DNA from: Candidatus Gastranaerophilales bacterium
GTDB lineage: Bacteria > Cyanobacteriota > Vampirovibrionia > Gastranaerophilales > Gastranaerophilaceae
Assembly (NCBI GenBank): GCA_944322975.1
Contig: CALUQS010000026.1
Span: 1 to 35,490 of the forward strand
Length of the DNA: 35,490 bases
Direction: 5' to 3'
The notes under the pieces are model-generated. The model ran no database searches. It worked only from the letters and a program-made list of their open reading frames with translations, and was not told where the DNA came from. Every line of letters starts with the position of its first letter. Within the stretch, counting starts at the first letter, position 1. Below are positions 22,272 through 31,085 of the stretch, in pieces. Both the position numbers and the translations under genes were made by a program.

Positions 22272-22976
22272 CTAATTGCTTTGACCAGCTCTGTAACCGC
22301 ACCACGCAAAGATAACCGGCATGAGCTTGTCTAAATGCAAATGTTCGACTACAGGAATCTTCGCAACAACAAGCGCTCCTAATGCGTCATCCATATTTAT
22401 AACAGAATCTTTCAACGTCAGTTTTCTGTCAGGTTCTTTATCTTTGGGATCATTTATTATATTCGATATAAATGCAGCCAGAGGCATACCTGCTATAAGA
22501 CCTGTGATTATGGCAGCAACTTTAACTTTTTTGGATTCTTTATATTTTACATTATCTTCAATAAGTTTCATTGCTCCTCCGACAAGCAGAGTAGGCACTG
22601 TTGCATTCATAAACTGGAACACGCCTTCTTGAACTTTGCGTTTTTTATTCGATTTTTTATCAGCGGCTATACCGGACAAAACACCTCCGACAATACTTGC
22701 AGTGCTCAGACCTATTACCTGAGGCAGTTCATATTTTACTTTTATTAAATCTGTTATTTTTTTTAGTCCGTTTTGTTTTTTAGCAAAATAAATTATCGGC
22801 AAAAGAGTTGCCGCTGCTGAGCCGGATGCTACTATTACTTTTTTCTTTAAATCAGGTTCTTCTACACGGTGGTTTCTTTTATAACGCAAAGTGGAATACA
22901 CATTTCCGGTATGTGAAATCTCCTGAAATGAGCTGAATACGTTATGTTTCGGTTTATTACTTACTGTGGAAATCAT
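22272..22976 (-). CDS. Hypothetical multi-pass membrane protein
   Basis: An unrecognised 234-residue protein. After a polar N-terminus (~45 residues) there are about four hydrophobic segments: VIVASGSAAATLLPIIYFA, IGLSTASIVGGVLSGIA, FMNATVPTLLVGGAM, and VAAIITGLIAGMPLAAFIS. These are separated by lysine-rich loops. VQEGVFQFMNATVP and MPLAAFISNII resemble VQQAIFQALASVIFP and VPIDNFVHKYI in the 432-residue membrane protein at 31086-32384, so the two may be distant members of one lineage-specific family. The C-terminal ~45 residues include HLHLDKLMP. No functional call is possible. Confidence 0.75.
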   Translation of the reverse strand: MISTVSNKPKHNVFSSFQEISHTGNVYSTLRYKRNHRVEEPDLKKKVIVASGSAAATLLPIIYFAKKQNGLKKITDLIKVKYELPQVIGLSTASIVGGVLSGIAADKKSNKKRKVQEGVFQFMNATVPTLLVGGAMKLIEDNVKYKESKKVKVAAIITGLIAGMPLAAFISNIINDPKDKEPDRKLTLKDSVINMDDALGALVVAKIPVVEHLHLDKLMPVIFAWCGYRAGQSN

Positions 22977-23036
22977 AATTTTTATTGCAACTTCGTAGAC
23001 TAATCATAACACATAAAACCCCTAAATAAAAAATTT

Positions 23037-23045
23037 TGCTATAAT
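23037..23045 (+). promoter_or_regulatory. Extended -10 promoter of YhcH-type gene
   Basis: TGC followed by TATAAT (23040-23045) is an extended -10 box; no -35 is visible. The ATG is 31 bases downstream with AAAGGGGG between, an ordinary leader. The -10 lies in the 100-bp gap between divergent genes. Confidence 0.5.
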
Positions 23046-23076
23046 CTTAATAAATAATAACAAAGGGGGTTTTAAA

Positions 23077-23526
23077 ATGATTGCAGATATTATTGAAAAT
23101 GCACAAAACTATTATAATCTCGGTAAGAATTTTGAAAAAGGTTTTGAATTTTTAAAAACTACGGATTTAAAAAATCTTGAAAACGGCAGATACGAAATCG
23201 ACGGGGATAATATTTTTGTTTCAATTCAGGACTACCAGACAAAACAGGAAAATGAAGGCAAATTTGAAGCACACAAAAAATATGCGGATATTCAATTTAT
23301 TATTAAAGGGGAAGAAAAAATCGGTTATACAAACATTAAAAACTGTACACCGACAACATTTTATGACGATACAAATGATATAATTTTTCTCGACGGTACA
23401 GGGGATTTCATAAAAGCAAAAGAGAATACTTTTTTAGTGTTTTTCCCGCAGGACGCCCATATGCCCTGTATATCGGTTAACAATCCGGAATATGTAAAAA
23501 AAGCTGTTGTTAAAGTCAGAATTTAA
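23077..23526 (+). CDS. YhcH/YjgK/YiaL family protein (DUF386)
   Basis: A 149-residue single-domain protein of the cupin-like YhcH/YjgK/YiaL family. Visible signatures are the early GRYEIDGDNIFVSIQDYQT, EAHKKYADIQFIIKGEEKIGY and LVFFPQDAHMPCI...VKKAVVKV, the metal-binding-type His/Glu residues of the fold. Members occur with sialic-acid or sugar catabolism genes (E. coli NanQ is a sialic acid anomerase), but there are no sugar genes next to it here, so the substrate is open. The ribosome-binding site AAAGGGGG is strong and the length is the family norm. Confidence 0.88.
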   Translation: MIADIIENAQNYYNLGKNFEKGFEFLKTTDLKNLENGRYEIDGDNIFVSIQDYQTKQENEGKFEAHKKYADIQFIIKGEEKIGYTNIKNCTPTTFYDDTNDIIFLDGTGDFIKAKENTFLVFFPQDAHMPCISVNNPEYVKKAVVKVRI

Positions 23527-23549
23527 TACAGATACTGCAATATACTACA

Positions 23550-24137
23550 CTATCTTGCATAAATATCTTCCTTTTTTGCAAGACAATCTGCCGGTGTGTA
23601 GTTTTTTAAATACTCTACAGCATTTTTCGGGTCAGAGGCAACATAATACAGCAGGCCTGCCTTTTGATTAGCAAATTTTTGACAGATAATTTCTTCAAAA
23701 AAATCAAGAAGCTTGTCATAAAATCCGTTGGTATTCAGTATAACAATTGCTTTTTGATTATAGCCGAGCTGTTTTTGCACAATCATTTCGCTTAATTCTT
23801 CAAGTGTGCCAAACCCGCCGGGTAAAGCTATCAAGGCATCGGAAAGCTCATCCATTTTTGCCTTTCTGCTGCGCATGCAAGGGGTTAAGAAAAACTCATC
23901 ACAATAATTGGAAAAGACATCCATATCATGAAGTTTTTTGGGCATAACACCTGTGATTTTTCCGCCGTATTTTTTTACGTTTTCCGCACACGCCCACATT
24001 AAACCGAGACAACTCCCGCCGTAAACCATATCCATGCCTGCTGCGGCAAGTAACTCTCCCAGCTCTTTTGCCGCTTTGTAATATGTTTCGTCTAAATAAT
24101 TGCAAGATGAGGCAAACACGCATACTTTATTTATCAT
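23550..24137 (-). CDS. LOG-family (TIGR00730) nucleoside 5'-monophosphate phosphoribohydrolase
   Basis: A 195-residue Rossmann-fold protein of the lysine decarboxylase-like/LOG family. The signature PGGFGTLEE is at residues 106-114, preceded by MRSRKAKMDELSDALIAL with R91-K92, and MVYGGSCLGLMWACAE near residue 40. LOG enzymes hydrolyse cytokinin riboside or other nucleoside monophosphates to base and ribose 5-phosphate; older annotation as lysine decarboxylase is generally wrong. A cytokinin role is not implied in this bacterium, although miaA, whose product makes isopentenyl-adenosine, is 1.5 kb away. GAAAGG precedes the ATG. Confidence 0.88.
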   Translation of the reverse strand: MINKVCVFASSCNYLDETYYKAAKELGELLAAAGMDMVYGGSCLGLMWACAENVKKYGGKITGVMPKKLHDMDVFSNYCDEFFLTPCMRSRKAKMDELSDALIALPGGFGTLEELSEMIVQKQLGYNQKAIVILNTNGFYDKLLDFFEEIICQKFANQKAGLLYYVASDPKNAVEYLKNYTPADCLAKKEDIYAR

Positions 24138-24161
24138 TTTTTTTAACCTTTCAACAAAAGT

Positions 24162-24190
24162 TTGGCTATATGCTTATGATAGCATATAAT
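24162..24190 (+). promoter_or_regulatory. Core promoter with internal palindrome, leaderless start predicted
   Basis: TTGGCT (24162-24167), exactly 17 bases, TATAAT (24185-24190); the ATG of the glycosyltransferase is at 24197, six bases after the -10 box. Transcription should start at or within a base or two of the A of ATG. A palindrome ATATGCT (24168-24174) / AGCATAT (24181-24187) fills the spacer, a likely repressor site that also faces the divergent LOG-type gene. Confidence 0.62.
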
Positions 24191-24196
24191 TGTTTT

Positions 24197-25630
24197 ATGC
24201 CTGAAAAAACTAAAAAAAATACCTTTTATTTTATTGCTGCACTTTTTATTGCGGCAGGTCTGGCACTAAGAATAATTTTCTACGCTTACGGACGCCCTTT
24301 TTGGAATGACGAGGCAGCGCTGGCAATAAATCTTGAGACCAAAACGTTTTGGGAATTATTTTTTCCGCTTGTGCACGAACAGGTTACACCGCCTTTATAT
24401 GCTGTTTTATGCAAATTTTGTTCGGTGTTTACTTCTAAAGCCGAATACGCATACCGCCTGCCGGCACTCTTTTGCGGTATAGTATCTTTGCCTGTGTTCC
24501 TGATTCTTGCACATAAAACTTTAAAAAATTATTGCGCAAAAATATTAGCAATTGCGCTTTTTACGGTTAATTATCAGTTGATATATTATTCGCAGGAACT
24601 AAAACAGTATTCCTGCGATGTATTGTTGTTTTTATCAATACTGTTGTCGTATTTTTACATTGATACAAGAAAACCGGATAAAAAAATTTTTGTTGCATTA
24701 TCTATATTTTATGCAATATCCGTATGGTTTTCTTACACGGCTTTATTTTCGATATTCACAGTCTTTGTTTTATGCCTGTTAAAAAAGACAAAAACATTAA
24801 AACTATTCATTTTGCCGGTATTATCATGCATGGGACTTGCTTTTTTTGTAAAAAACTATGCAGCGGACAATGCCTTACACAACTTTTGGAATAACGGATT
24901 TATTGCAAAAGATTTCTCTAATCTAACTCGAATTATTTACAACAATATAATTTTTTATTTTCCTGATTTCAACTGGAAACTGCTGGTTGTAGTTATCTTT
25001 TTAGCCGGCTGTATGTATGTTTTAAAGAATATAAAAAATAAAGAAAATTTGATTTTAATTTTACCTGTTTTACTGGCGTTTTTTCTTTCTTACTTTAATA
25101 TTTATCCGCTTTATATCAGAACAGCACTGTATCTTTTGCCTGTTGTATTTCTGGTTATGGCAAAAACTTTTGAGTTTAATTTTTTTGAAAAAAAAGCAGG
25201 ATTAATAACCGCCGGAGTTTTGACAGTTATTTTTGCGATATACACGCTAAAAACTGACTATATACAAATTTTAAAAAAACAGTATTACCGGGAAACCACA
25301 CCTCAGCTTTTATTTATATATCAAAAAACATCCCAAAAAGGTGACAAACTCATTATTCCCCGATTAAGCGCAATAAATTATGAATATTATTCACAAGAAA
25401 ACAAACTTAATAACGCAGATATAATACTCGTAAATTTTGATTTTTACGAATACGCAAATATTAAAACAGCCTATAACACTCTGCCGTCCGGGACATATTA
25501 TATTATGCTCACTCACTCCGGAGACAAAAGACTTGAATTAGAAAGTCTTAAAAAATATGCAATGGAGCAAAAAGATTTTAATATTTTTGCTGATAAGTTT
25601 GATAATGCCTTGATAAAATTTAAAAAATAA
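24197..25630 (+). CDS. GT-C (ArnT/PMT-like, GT39) membrane glycosyltransferase
   Basis: A polytopic membrane protein of 477 residues from the ATG at 24197. The first hydrophobic helix (FYFIAALFIAAGLALRIIFY) is followed by FWNDEAALAIN, the GT-C loop with the acidic D-E pair used in catalysis, and HEQVTPPLYAVL. About ten more hydrophobic helices follow, and the C-terminal ~110 residues are soluble. Such enzymes move a sugar from a polyprenyl phosphate to a glycan, lipid or protein at the outer side of the membrane; donor and acceptor are unknown. Longer starts (24068, 24170, 24176) are in frame but lie in the LOG gene or promoter and lack ribosome-binding sites. Confidence 0.8.
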   Translation: MPEKTKKNTFYFIAALFIAAGLALRIIFYAYGRPFWNDEAALAINLETKTFWELFFPLVHEQVTPPLYAVLCKFCSVFTSKAEYAYRLPALFCGIVSLPVFLILAHKTLKNYCAKILAIALFTVNYQLIYYSQELKQYSCDVLLFLSILLSYFYIDTRKPDKKIFVALSIFYAISVWFSYTALFSIFTVFVLCLLKKTKTLKLFILPVLSCMGLAFFVKNYAADNALHNFWNNGFIAKDFSNLTRIIYNNIIFYFPDFNWKLLVVVIFLAGCMYVLKNIKNKENLILILPVLLAFFLSYFNIYPLYIRTALYLLPVVFLVMAKTFEFNFFEKKAGLITAGVLTVIFAIYTLKTDYIQILKKQYYRETTPQLLFIYQKTSQKGDKLIIPRLSAINYEYYSQENKLNNADIILVNFDFYEYANIKTAYNTLPSGTYYIMLTHSGDKRLELESLKKYAMEQKDFNIFADKFDNALIKFKK

Positions 25631-25655
25631 CATAACAAAACGAACCGCCCAACAA

Positions 25656-26606
25656 TTACTTTGTAAAATGCAAAGCAGTTCCGGCACAGAGCTCCTCAAA
25701 AATTTCTTTTGATGTTTTATCTCTGATATCAAGCCACTTAATTTCCGGATTCTGCCGGAACCATGTGAGCTGTCTTTTGGCGTAACGACGTGAATTTTGT
25801 TTTATCTTAGCAACCGCCTCATCATAACAAACATTCCCGTCAAAGTATTCAATAAATTCCTGATATCCTATTGTGTTCATTAAACTCGATATTTTGCCGT
25901 ATTTTGCATAAAGTTTTTTGGCTTCTTCTTCAAGCCCTTTTTCAAGCATTATATCAACGCGTTTGTCAATTCTGTCATACAAAAACTGTCTGTCTTTACC
26001 GTTTAAATGTCCCAGCCCGAACCATTTTATGTTATACAAAGGCTCTTTTTTCTTTTGTGCTTGAGACATCGGCATATCAAGCGTTTTGCATACTTCAAGC
26101 GCACGGATAATTTTGACAGTATTATTCGGGTGCATTTTTTCCGCAAGAACAGGGTCAAGCTCTTTAAGCATTTTATAAAGACACTCAACTCCATGTGTTT
26201 TTTCAAGATTTTTAAGTTCGTCTCTTAATTCTTTGTTAGGAGCAACACGCGGCATATCATAGTTTTCTAACAGAATTCTGAAATACAATCCTGTCCCGCC
26301 GGCAACAACAGGTGTTTTTTCCTGTTCAAAAAGCGTTTCCGTTATATTTGACGCTTTGTCTGCAAAATCAGCAACAGTGAATTCTTCATCCGGATTAACC
26401 ACATCTATAAGGTGGTGTTTTATCCCTTGCATTTCTTCTTTTGCAGGTTTTGCAGTTGCAATATCAAACTCTTTAAAAATTTGTCTGGAATCAGCAGAAA
26501 TAATTTCCGACCCCAAATATTTTGCAATTTCAACAGCAAGAGCCGTTTTTCCGGAGGCTGTCGGGCCGGTTATTGCTATAACATTTTTTTTATTTTTTTG
26601 TTTCAT
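25656..26606 (-). CDS. miaA: tRNA dimethylallyltransferase MiaA
   Basis: MiaA prenylates A37 of tRNAs reading U-starting codons, using dimethylallyl diphosphate. The 316-residue protein has the P-loop GPTASGKT (14-21), SADSRQIFKEFDIATAKP (substrate and A37 site), GGTGLYFRILLENYDMPR, and the C-terminal QNSRRYAKRQLTWFRQNPEI. Length is typical. Its start overlaps the upstream membrane-protein gene by 17 bases, so the two are translated together. Confidence 0.96.
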   Translation of the reverse strand: MKQKNKKNVIAITGPTASGKTALAVEIAKYLGSEIISADSRQIFKEFDIATAKPAKEEMQGIKHHLIDVVNPDEEFTVADFADKASNITETLFEQEKTPVVAGGTGLYFRILLENYDMPRVAPNKELRDELKNLEKTHGVECLYKMLKELDPVLAEKMHPNNTVKIIRALEVCKTLDMPMSQAQKKKEPLYNIKWFGLGHLNGKDRQFLYDRIDKRVDIMLEKGLEEEAKKLYAKYGKISSLMNTIGYQEFIEYFDGNVCYDEAVAKIKQNSRRYAKRQLTWFRQNPEIKWLDIRDKTSKEIFEELCAGTALHFTK

Positions 26607-27432
26607 AATACAAAAATATCAAAACTACAGCATAAGTCCAAAAATAGAATGCAATAATCAACCCTATAATTGACAAAATGATGTTCATACCAAAAAACAC
26701 GCTAAGTATTGAAAAAATAAGCTGCAAAAAGAACAGAAACACAATTAACCCCAGCGAAGAGAAAAAGTGTTTGCAAATAAATACAAGATTTCTGTTAAAA
26801 GCAGAGAATGGAACAAAAAAGTACTGCTCTTTTTTATCAAATACCGCAGGGAACAGATACATTGTCAAAAACATAAGAATAGAGCCGATAGCACCCATAT
26901 AAAAAGTCCAGATATTTATTGCTTTGATTTGTTCATATGACAAAGCCGCCACATATTTTTGCATTTCAACAGGCGTAGAATTAGCAGCTGTCATAAAATC
27001 AACCCAGTTTATATTGGTACGCGGTAAAAAATAAGTCCCTGATTTAAAACAAACAAACATTATCAAAATATAAACCGCAACATAGCACAAAACAGTAAAA
27101 GTCACAGCCGGAAAGTAATCACCCACCCCCGGAAAAAACTCTTTACCCAGAGCAAGAGACGCTTCTGCCTCTTCTTTATCGTTTTTGTACTCTCCATTTT
27201 CTGCCTTTTGTGAGTGTTCAATTGTCTTTTTAATCATATACAGCCAGCCGGATAAAAACGCCGTACAAAGAAGTATGTTTGTTGTTAAAAACACTATATA
27301 TGTAATTTTGTGAACAAGTTGAAACAATGCAGATGTTGTAAACGTTAATACTATAAGAAACAAAATCAGCGGTTGTATTATAATCAGATTTTTTCTTGTT
27401 ATATCAAATGCTTTTTTTATATATGAACTCAT
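26590..27432 (-). CDS. Hypothetical multi-pass membrane protein upstream of miaA
   Basis: An unrecognised 280-residue protein with about six hydrophobic segments (e.g. LIIIQPLILFLIVLTFTTSALF, FLTTNILLCTAFLSGWLYMI, FTVLCYVAVYILIMFVC, SILMFLTMYLF, LGLIVFLFFLQLIFSILSVF, IIGLIIAFYFWTYAVVLIFL) and an acidic loop near residue 85. No catalytic motif is visible. It overlaps miaA by 17 bases. No Shine-Dalgarno is present: on the minus strand TATAAT (27445-27440) lies seven bases before the ATG, so the mRNA may be leaderless. Confidence 0.78.
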   Translation of the reverse strand: MSSYIKKAFDITRKNLIIIQPLILFLIVLTFTTSALFQLVHKITYIVFLTTNILLCTAFLSGWLYMIKKTIEHSQKAENGEYKNDKEEAEASLALGKEFFPGVGDYFPAVTFTVLCYVAVYILIMFVCFKSGTYFLPRTNINWVDFMTAANSTPVEMQKYVAALSYEQIKAINIWTFYMGAIGSILMFLTMYLFPAVFDKKEQYFFVPFSAFNRNLVFICKHFFSSLGLIVFLFFLQLIFSILSVFFGMNIILSIIGLIIAFYFWTYAVVLIFLYYETKK

Positions 27433-27439
27433 AATTGAA

Positions 27440-27474
27440 ATTATACCATAATTAATAAAAACTTGTAGTATAAT
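27440..27474. promoter_or_regulatory. Divergent -10 boxes for membrane protein and ilvD
   Basis: TATAAT on the plus strand at 27469-27474 serves ilvD (ATG at 27513, with CAGGG upstream). TATAAT on the minus strand (27445-27440) serves the membrane-protein gene starting at 27432. Together they form a 9-bp inverted repeat AAATTATAC/GTATAATTT with a 20-bp spacer. No clear -35 boxes. Confidence 0.5.
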
Positions 27475-27512
27475 TTTATTGTAAGCAAAATAGACTGACA
27501 GGGTAATTTATT

Positions 27513-29171
27513 ATGAGAAGCGACAGTGTAAAAAAAGGTATTCATAAAGCGCCGCATCGTTCATTACTGTATGCGGCGGGAGTTTCTAAAGAAGGTTTAA
27601 AAATGCCGTTTATCGGTATAGCAAGTTCTTTCTCGGACTTAGTACCGGGTCACGCAGGTATGAGAGATTTAGAAAGGCAAATTGAAAAGGGCATACATTC
27701 AGGCGGCGGTCAGTCTTTTATTTTCGGGGTACCTGCCGTATGCGACGGCATTGCAATGGGACATTGCGGAATGAAATACTCTCTGCCCTCACGCGACTTG
27801 ATAGCCGATTGTGTAGAGACGGTTGCACAGGCACACCAGCTGGACGGACTTGTTTTGCTGACAAATTGCGACAAAATTACACCGGGTATGCTTATTGCAG
27901 CACTCAGACTTGATATCCCCTGTATTGTTGTTACAGCAGGGCCAATGATGGACGGCTGTTCCAAAAACGAAGTGTTAACTATGATAAGAGGCTCTTTTGA
28001 AGCTATCGGCAAATTGTCAGCAGGGAAAATTACAGAACAGCGTCTGCATGAAATGGAAGAAGAATGCTGCCCCTCAGCAGGTTCCTGTCAGGGGTTATAC
28101 ACAGCTAACACAATGGCTTGCCTTACGGAGGTTATGGGTATGAGTCTGCCCTTTTGTGCCACTGCCTCGGCTGTTTCTTCAAAGAAAAAACAAATTGCCT
28201 TTGAATCCGGCATGAGAGTTGTCGAGCTTGTAAAACAGGACATAAAACCGTCCTCAATAATTACCCGTGACGCATTGCGAAACGCTATTATTACAGACCT
28301 TGCCTTAGGCGGTTCCACAAACTCTATCCTCCACCTGCTGGCTATTGCAAACTCGGGCGGTATAAAAATTACACTCGACGACTTTGATGAGTTGAGCTAT
28401 AAAATTCCTCAAATAATAAAACTCGACCCGTCAGCCCTGCCGACTATGACTGATTTGCATAACGCCGGCGGAATCCCCGGGGTGTTAAAAACACTTTACG
28501 GTAATACCGATGAAATGAAGGATACAAAAGGTGTTTCCGGTTTTAAAATAAGTGAAATTGCAAAACATGCCTGGGTAGATAACACTATTGTTCACACTTT
28601 AGATAACCCGATAACCTCAAACCCGGGGTTAGGAATATTAAAAGGAAATCTTGCAAAAGACGGAGCCGTAATAAAAATTTCAGGCGTAGACCCGTCGGCC
28701 TTGACATTTGAAGGTATTGCAAAAGTGTTTAACTCTGAAGAAGCAACAATGGAAGCCATTGACAAAGACGAAATTAAAGAAGGCGATGTTGTTGTAATCT
28801 GTTACGAAGGGCCAAAAGGCGGCCCCGGCATGAGAGAGATGCTCGCGCCAACATCTATGCTCGTCGGCAAAGGGCTGGGGGCTAAAGTTGCGCTGATTAC
28901 AGACGGTCGTTTTTCAGGCGGGACAAGAGGTTTATGTGTAGGGCATATTTGTCCGGAGGCTGCTATGGGCGGCATAATAGGCTTGATTAAAAACGGGGAT
29001 AAAATTAAAATAGATATACCTAAAAGAAGTATTGAGCTGCTTGTTTCTGATGAAGAGCTGAAACAACGCCGCGAAAACTTTATTGCGCCGGAACCTAAAG
29101 AGGTAAACGGTTATCTTGCCAAATATGCAAAAATCGTACAAAGTGCAAACTCAGGCGCTGTAACGTTATAG
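27513..29171 (+). CDS. ilvD: Dihydroxy-acid dehydratase IlvD
   Basis: IlvD dehydrates dihydroxy-acids to 2-keto acids in valine, isoleucine and leucine (and hence CoA) synthesis, using an Fe-S cluster and Mg2+. The 552-residue protein has [12 protein letters not shown] with C119-D120-K121, [18 protein letters not shown] with C186/C192 as cluster ligands, and the C-terminal [12 protein letters not shown] and [21 protein letters not shown]. At the position of the first cluster cysteine in many IlvD proteins (PCN), this one reads VPGHAGM, the glycine version. No other branched-chain biosynthesis gene is nearby, so it stands alone. It is followed by yebC after 18 bases. Confidence 0.96.
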   Translation: MRSDSVKKGIHKAPHRSLLYAAGVSKEGLKMPFIGIASSFSDLVPGHAGMRDLERQIEKGIHSGGGQSFIFGVPAVCDGIAMGHCGMKYSLPSRDLIADCVETVAQAHQLDGLVLLTNCDKITPGMLIAALRLDIPCIVVTAGPMMDGCSKNEVLTMIRGSFEAIGKLSAGKITEQRLHEMEEECCPSAGSCQGLYTANTMACLTEVMGMSLPFCATASAVSSKKKQIAFESGMRVVELVKQDIKPSSIITRDALRNAIITDLALGGSTNSILHLLAIANSGGIKITLDDFDELSYKIPQIIKLDPSALPTMTDLHNAGGIPGVLKTLYGNTDEMKDTKGVSGFKISEIAKHAWVDNTIVHTLDNPITSNPGLGILKGNLAKDGAVIKISGVDPSALTFEGIAKVFNSEEATMEAIDKDEIKEGDVVVICYEGPKGGPGMREMLAPTSMLVGKGLGAKVALITDGRFSGGTRGLCVGHICPEAAMGGIIGLIKNGDKIKIDIPKRSIELLVSDEELKQRRENFIAPEPKEVNGYLAKYAKIVQSANSGAVTL

Positions 29172-29189
29172 ATTAATAAAGGAAAATAT

Positions 29190-29942
29190 ATGTCAGGACA
29201 CTCAAAATGGTCAACAATTAAACACAAAAAAGCAAAAGTAGACGCACAAAGAGGCGTTGCATTTCAAAAATATTCAAGAGAAATCATTGTGGCAGCAAAA
29301 ATGGGAGGCGGCGACCCCGCCGGCAACTTCCGTTTAAGAACCGCGATTGAAAAAGCCAAAGCAGGCGGTCTGCCCAATGACAACATTAAAAGAGCTATTG
29401 AAAAAGGTGTAGGCTCCGGTGCGGGCGAAAATTATGAAGAACTTACCTACGAAGGCTACGGCGCCGGCGGTGTTGCTGTTATTGTAGAAGCTATGACAGA
29501 TAACAGAAACCGTACCGCAGGCGATATAAGAAGTTACTTTACAAAATTCAACGGCAATCTCGGAGAAACCGGCTGTGTAGGCTGGATGTTTAAATCAGCC
29601 GGTGTTGTGACCTTTGACAAAGACGAGGTTGATTACGAACAACTGTTTAACGAGGCTATTAACGCCGGTGCTGATGATTTTGCCGACGAGGAGGATGAAT
29701 ACAAAGTAATTACCACTCCTGAAAACTTCCAAAGTGTTGTGGAAGGACTTGAAAAAGCAGGTTTTAAACATAAAACAGCCGAACTTACCAAAATTCCGCA
29801 AAACACTCTGGAAATTACCGACGAAAAAACAGCAAGGATGATTCTGTTGTTAATGGACAAGCTGGAAGAACACGATGATGTTCAGAATGTTTATTCAAAC
29901 TTTGACATACCGGATGAAGTAATGGATAAAGTCCAGTTATGA
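29190..29942 (+). CDS. yebC: YebC/PmpR-family protein (TACO1-like)
   Basis: A 250-residue cytoplasmic protein starting [22 protein letters not shown], then [34 protein letters not shown] and [28 protein letters not shown], the full family signature. Members have been reported as transcription regulators (PmpR type) and as translation factors that relieve ribosome stalling at proline motifs (TACO1/YebC type). Which applies cannot be told here. Its stop overlaps the ATG of the following small membrane gene. Confidence 0.96.
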   Translation: MSGHSKWSTIKHKKAKVDAQRGVAFQKYSREIIVAAKMGGGDPAGNFRLRTAIEKAKAGGLPNDNIKRAIEKGVGSGAGENYEELTYEGYGAGGVAVIVEAMTDNRNRTAGDIRSYFTKFNGNLGETGCVGWMFKSAGVVTFDKDEVDYEQLFNEAINAGADDFADEEDEYKVITTPENFQSVVEGLEKAGFKHKTAELTKIPQNTLEITDEKTARMILLLMDKLEEHDDVQNVYSNFDIPDEVMDKVQL

Positions 29943-30178
29943 CAGAAGTAATTTGTCTTGTTATTGCTGTTGTATTATCCATAGTTACCTATATAATAGG
30001 TAAAAAAACCGGCTGGAAATACTGGTGGCTGCTTTGTATACTTGTTATTTTGATAATCGGGTTTGCAAACGGCGCATTATACCACACTTTTATCGTAGAA
30101 ACAGGCAGGCATAAAACCTTTATATCGCCGGTTTTAGGAAAATATTTTTACAACTTTGCAGAATTTTTTATAAAATAA
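29939..30178 (+). CDS. Small membrane protein coupled to yebC
   Basis: A 79-residue protein with two hydrophobic helices ([17 protein letters not shown] and [20 protein letters not shown]) separated by GKKTGWKY, plus a short polar tail. It starts with the ATGA overlap at the end of yebC, so it is translationally coupled. No family was recognised. It converges on the 30187-30993 gene with eight bases between stops. Confidence 0.7.
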   Translation: MTEVICLVIAVVLSIVTYIIGKKTGWKYWWLLCILVILIIGFANGALYHTFIVETGRHKTFISPVLGKYFYNFAEFFIK

Positions 30179-30186
30179 ATAAGTTA

Positions 30187-30993
30187 TTATTCGGCAGCTA
30201 TTTTTGACTTTGATTCGATAAAAAGATTCATAATTTCTATATCATCATAGTCCACATAAGCTGTCTGAAACAGGTTTTTTCCGGCTTTTATTGTAAGCTG
30301 GTTTTGCCCGATTTTTATAAGACTGCGCGGGATTTTTATCTGTTGATTATCTCCGTTAAGGTTTAGTTCTGCAATCAGATTCCCGTTAAAATATATCTGC
30401 GGAGGTTGAGCAAAAGAAGTTGTAACCCTTGACTGTCCCATATCGCGGGCCATTTTTGTATCAATACCAATAACCGAGCCTATTATAAGATACATATCTC
30501 CGTCAGGCGGAAGCTTTTTTATATTAAAGTTTTTTGTGTAAAACGGCCCGATTGCTTTTATTCTGAAATCAGAGGCGTTTGCCGAACGTTCCGAATAGTT
30601 ATCATCCCCGATATGATAAAGGTCTTTATCTATTATAATATCGTGGGGATTTGTCTTTTCAATTCCTATAACAAGAGGCTTTGCACCGGACTGACCGTCT
30701 ATAGTGAGCGAAAAAGGTTTGTAGCCTTCTTTTTCTACAGACATAATTGTAGGAGCATCAATCTTTGCCCCGAGAGAAAACCGCCCCTGTTCATCGGTGC
30801 GGGTTTTGTAACCTTTTGAAGGCAGTGTAACATCTGCCTCACTCACAGGAGTTTGGGTTTTAGAATCTATTACCTGATTCGAATTACCGGATATTCCGTT
30901 TTTTTCAACATTTCCGTTTATTGCGGCAAAACAAATAGTTGTACTCAATGCGGCACTCAGGGCTGTGAGCATAAATATTTTAAATTTATTCAT
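30187..30993 (-). CDS. Secreted protein with carboxypeptidase-regulatory-like domain
   Basis: From the ATG at 30993, which follows ACGGAGGTTTC (strong ribosome-binding site), it is 268 residues. A Sec signal peptide covers residues 1-23 (FKIFMLTALSAALSTTICFA). Residues ~38-90 form a CarboxypepD_reg-like beta-sandwich: VIDSKTQTPVSEADVTLPSKG, then RTDEQGRFSL and VEKEGYKPFSL. The C-terminal part (SDFRIKAIGPFYTKNF...PPQIYFNGNLIAELNLNGD) looks like another all-beta domain. It is probably periplasmic or surface located; the partner is unknown. A longer frame to 31038 lacks the signal at its start and is less likely. Confidence 0.72.
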   Translation of the reverse strand: MNKFKIFMLTALSAALSTTICFAAINGNVEKNGISGNSNQVIDSKTQTPVSEADVTLPSKGYKTRTDEQGRFSLGAKIDAPTIMSVEKEGYKPFSLTIDGQSGAKPLVIGIEKTNPHDIIIDKDLYHIGDDNYSERSANASDFRIKAIGPFYTKNFNIKKLPPDGDMYLIIGSVIGIDTKMARDMGQSRVTTSFAQPPQIYFNGNLIAELNLNGDNQQIKIPRSLIKIGQNQLTIKAGKNLFQTAYVDYDDIEIMNLFIESKSKIAAE

Positions 30994-31085
30994 GAAACCT
31001 CCGTACTGATTTTTAAATTCAGATTTACAAGATTCCATTTTTGTTTAAATTTTAAAAATAAACCATACCACAACAGGGCTAACCG

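Noticed and set aside
24068..24196. Longer start for the GT-C glycosyltransferase
   Set aside because: It would overlap the divergent LOG gene and its own promoter. The first membrane helix follows the ATG at 24197.
27440..27474. AAATTATAC/GTATAATTT as a fourth operator of the TTATACTTTNGTATAA set
   Set aside because: The 20-base spacer differs from the constant TTTN of the other sites. It is better explained as two divergent -10 boxes.
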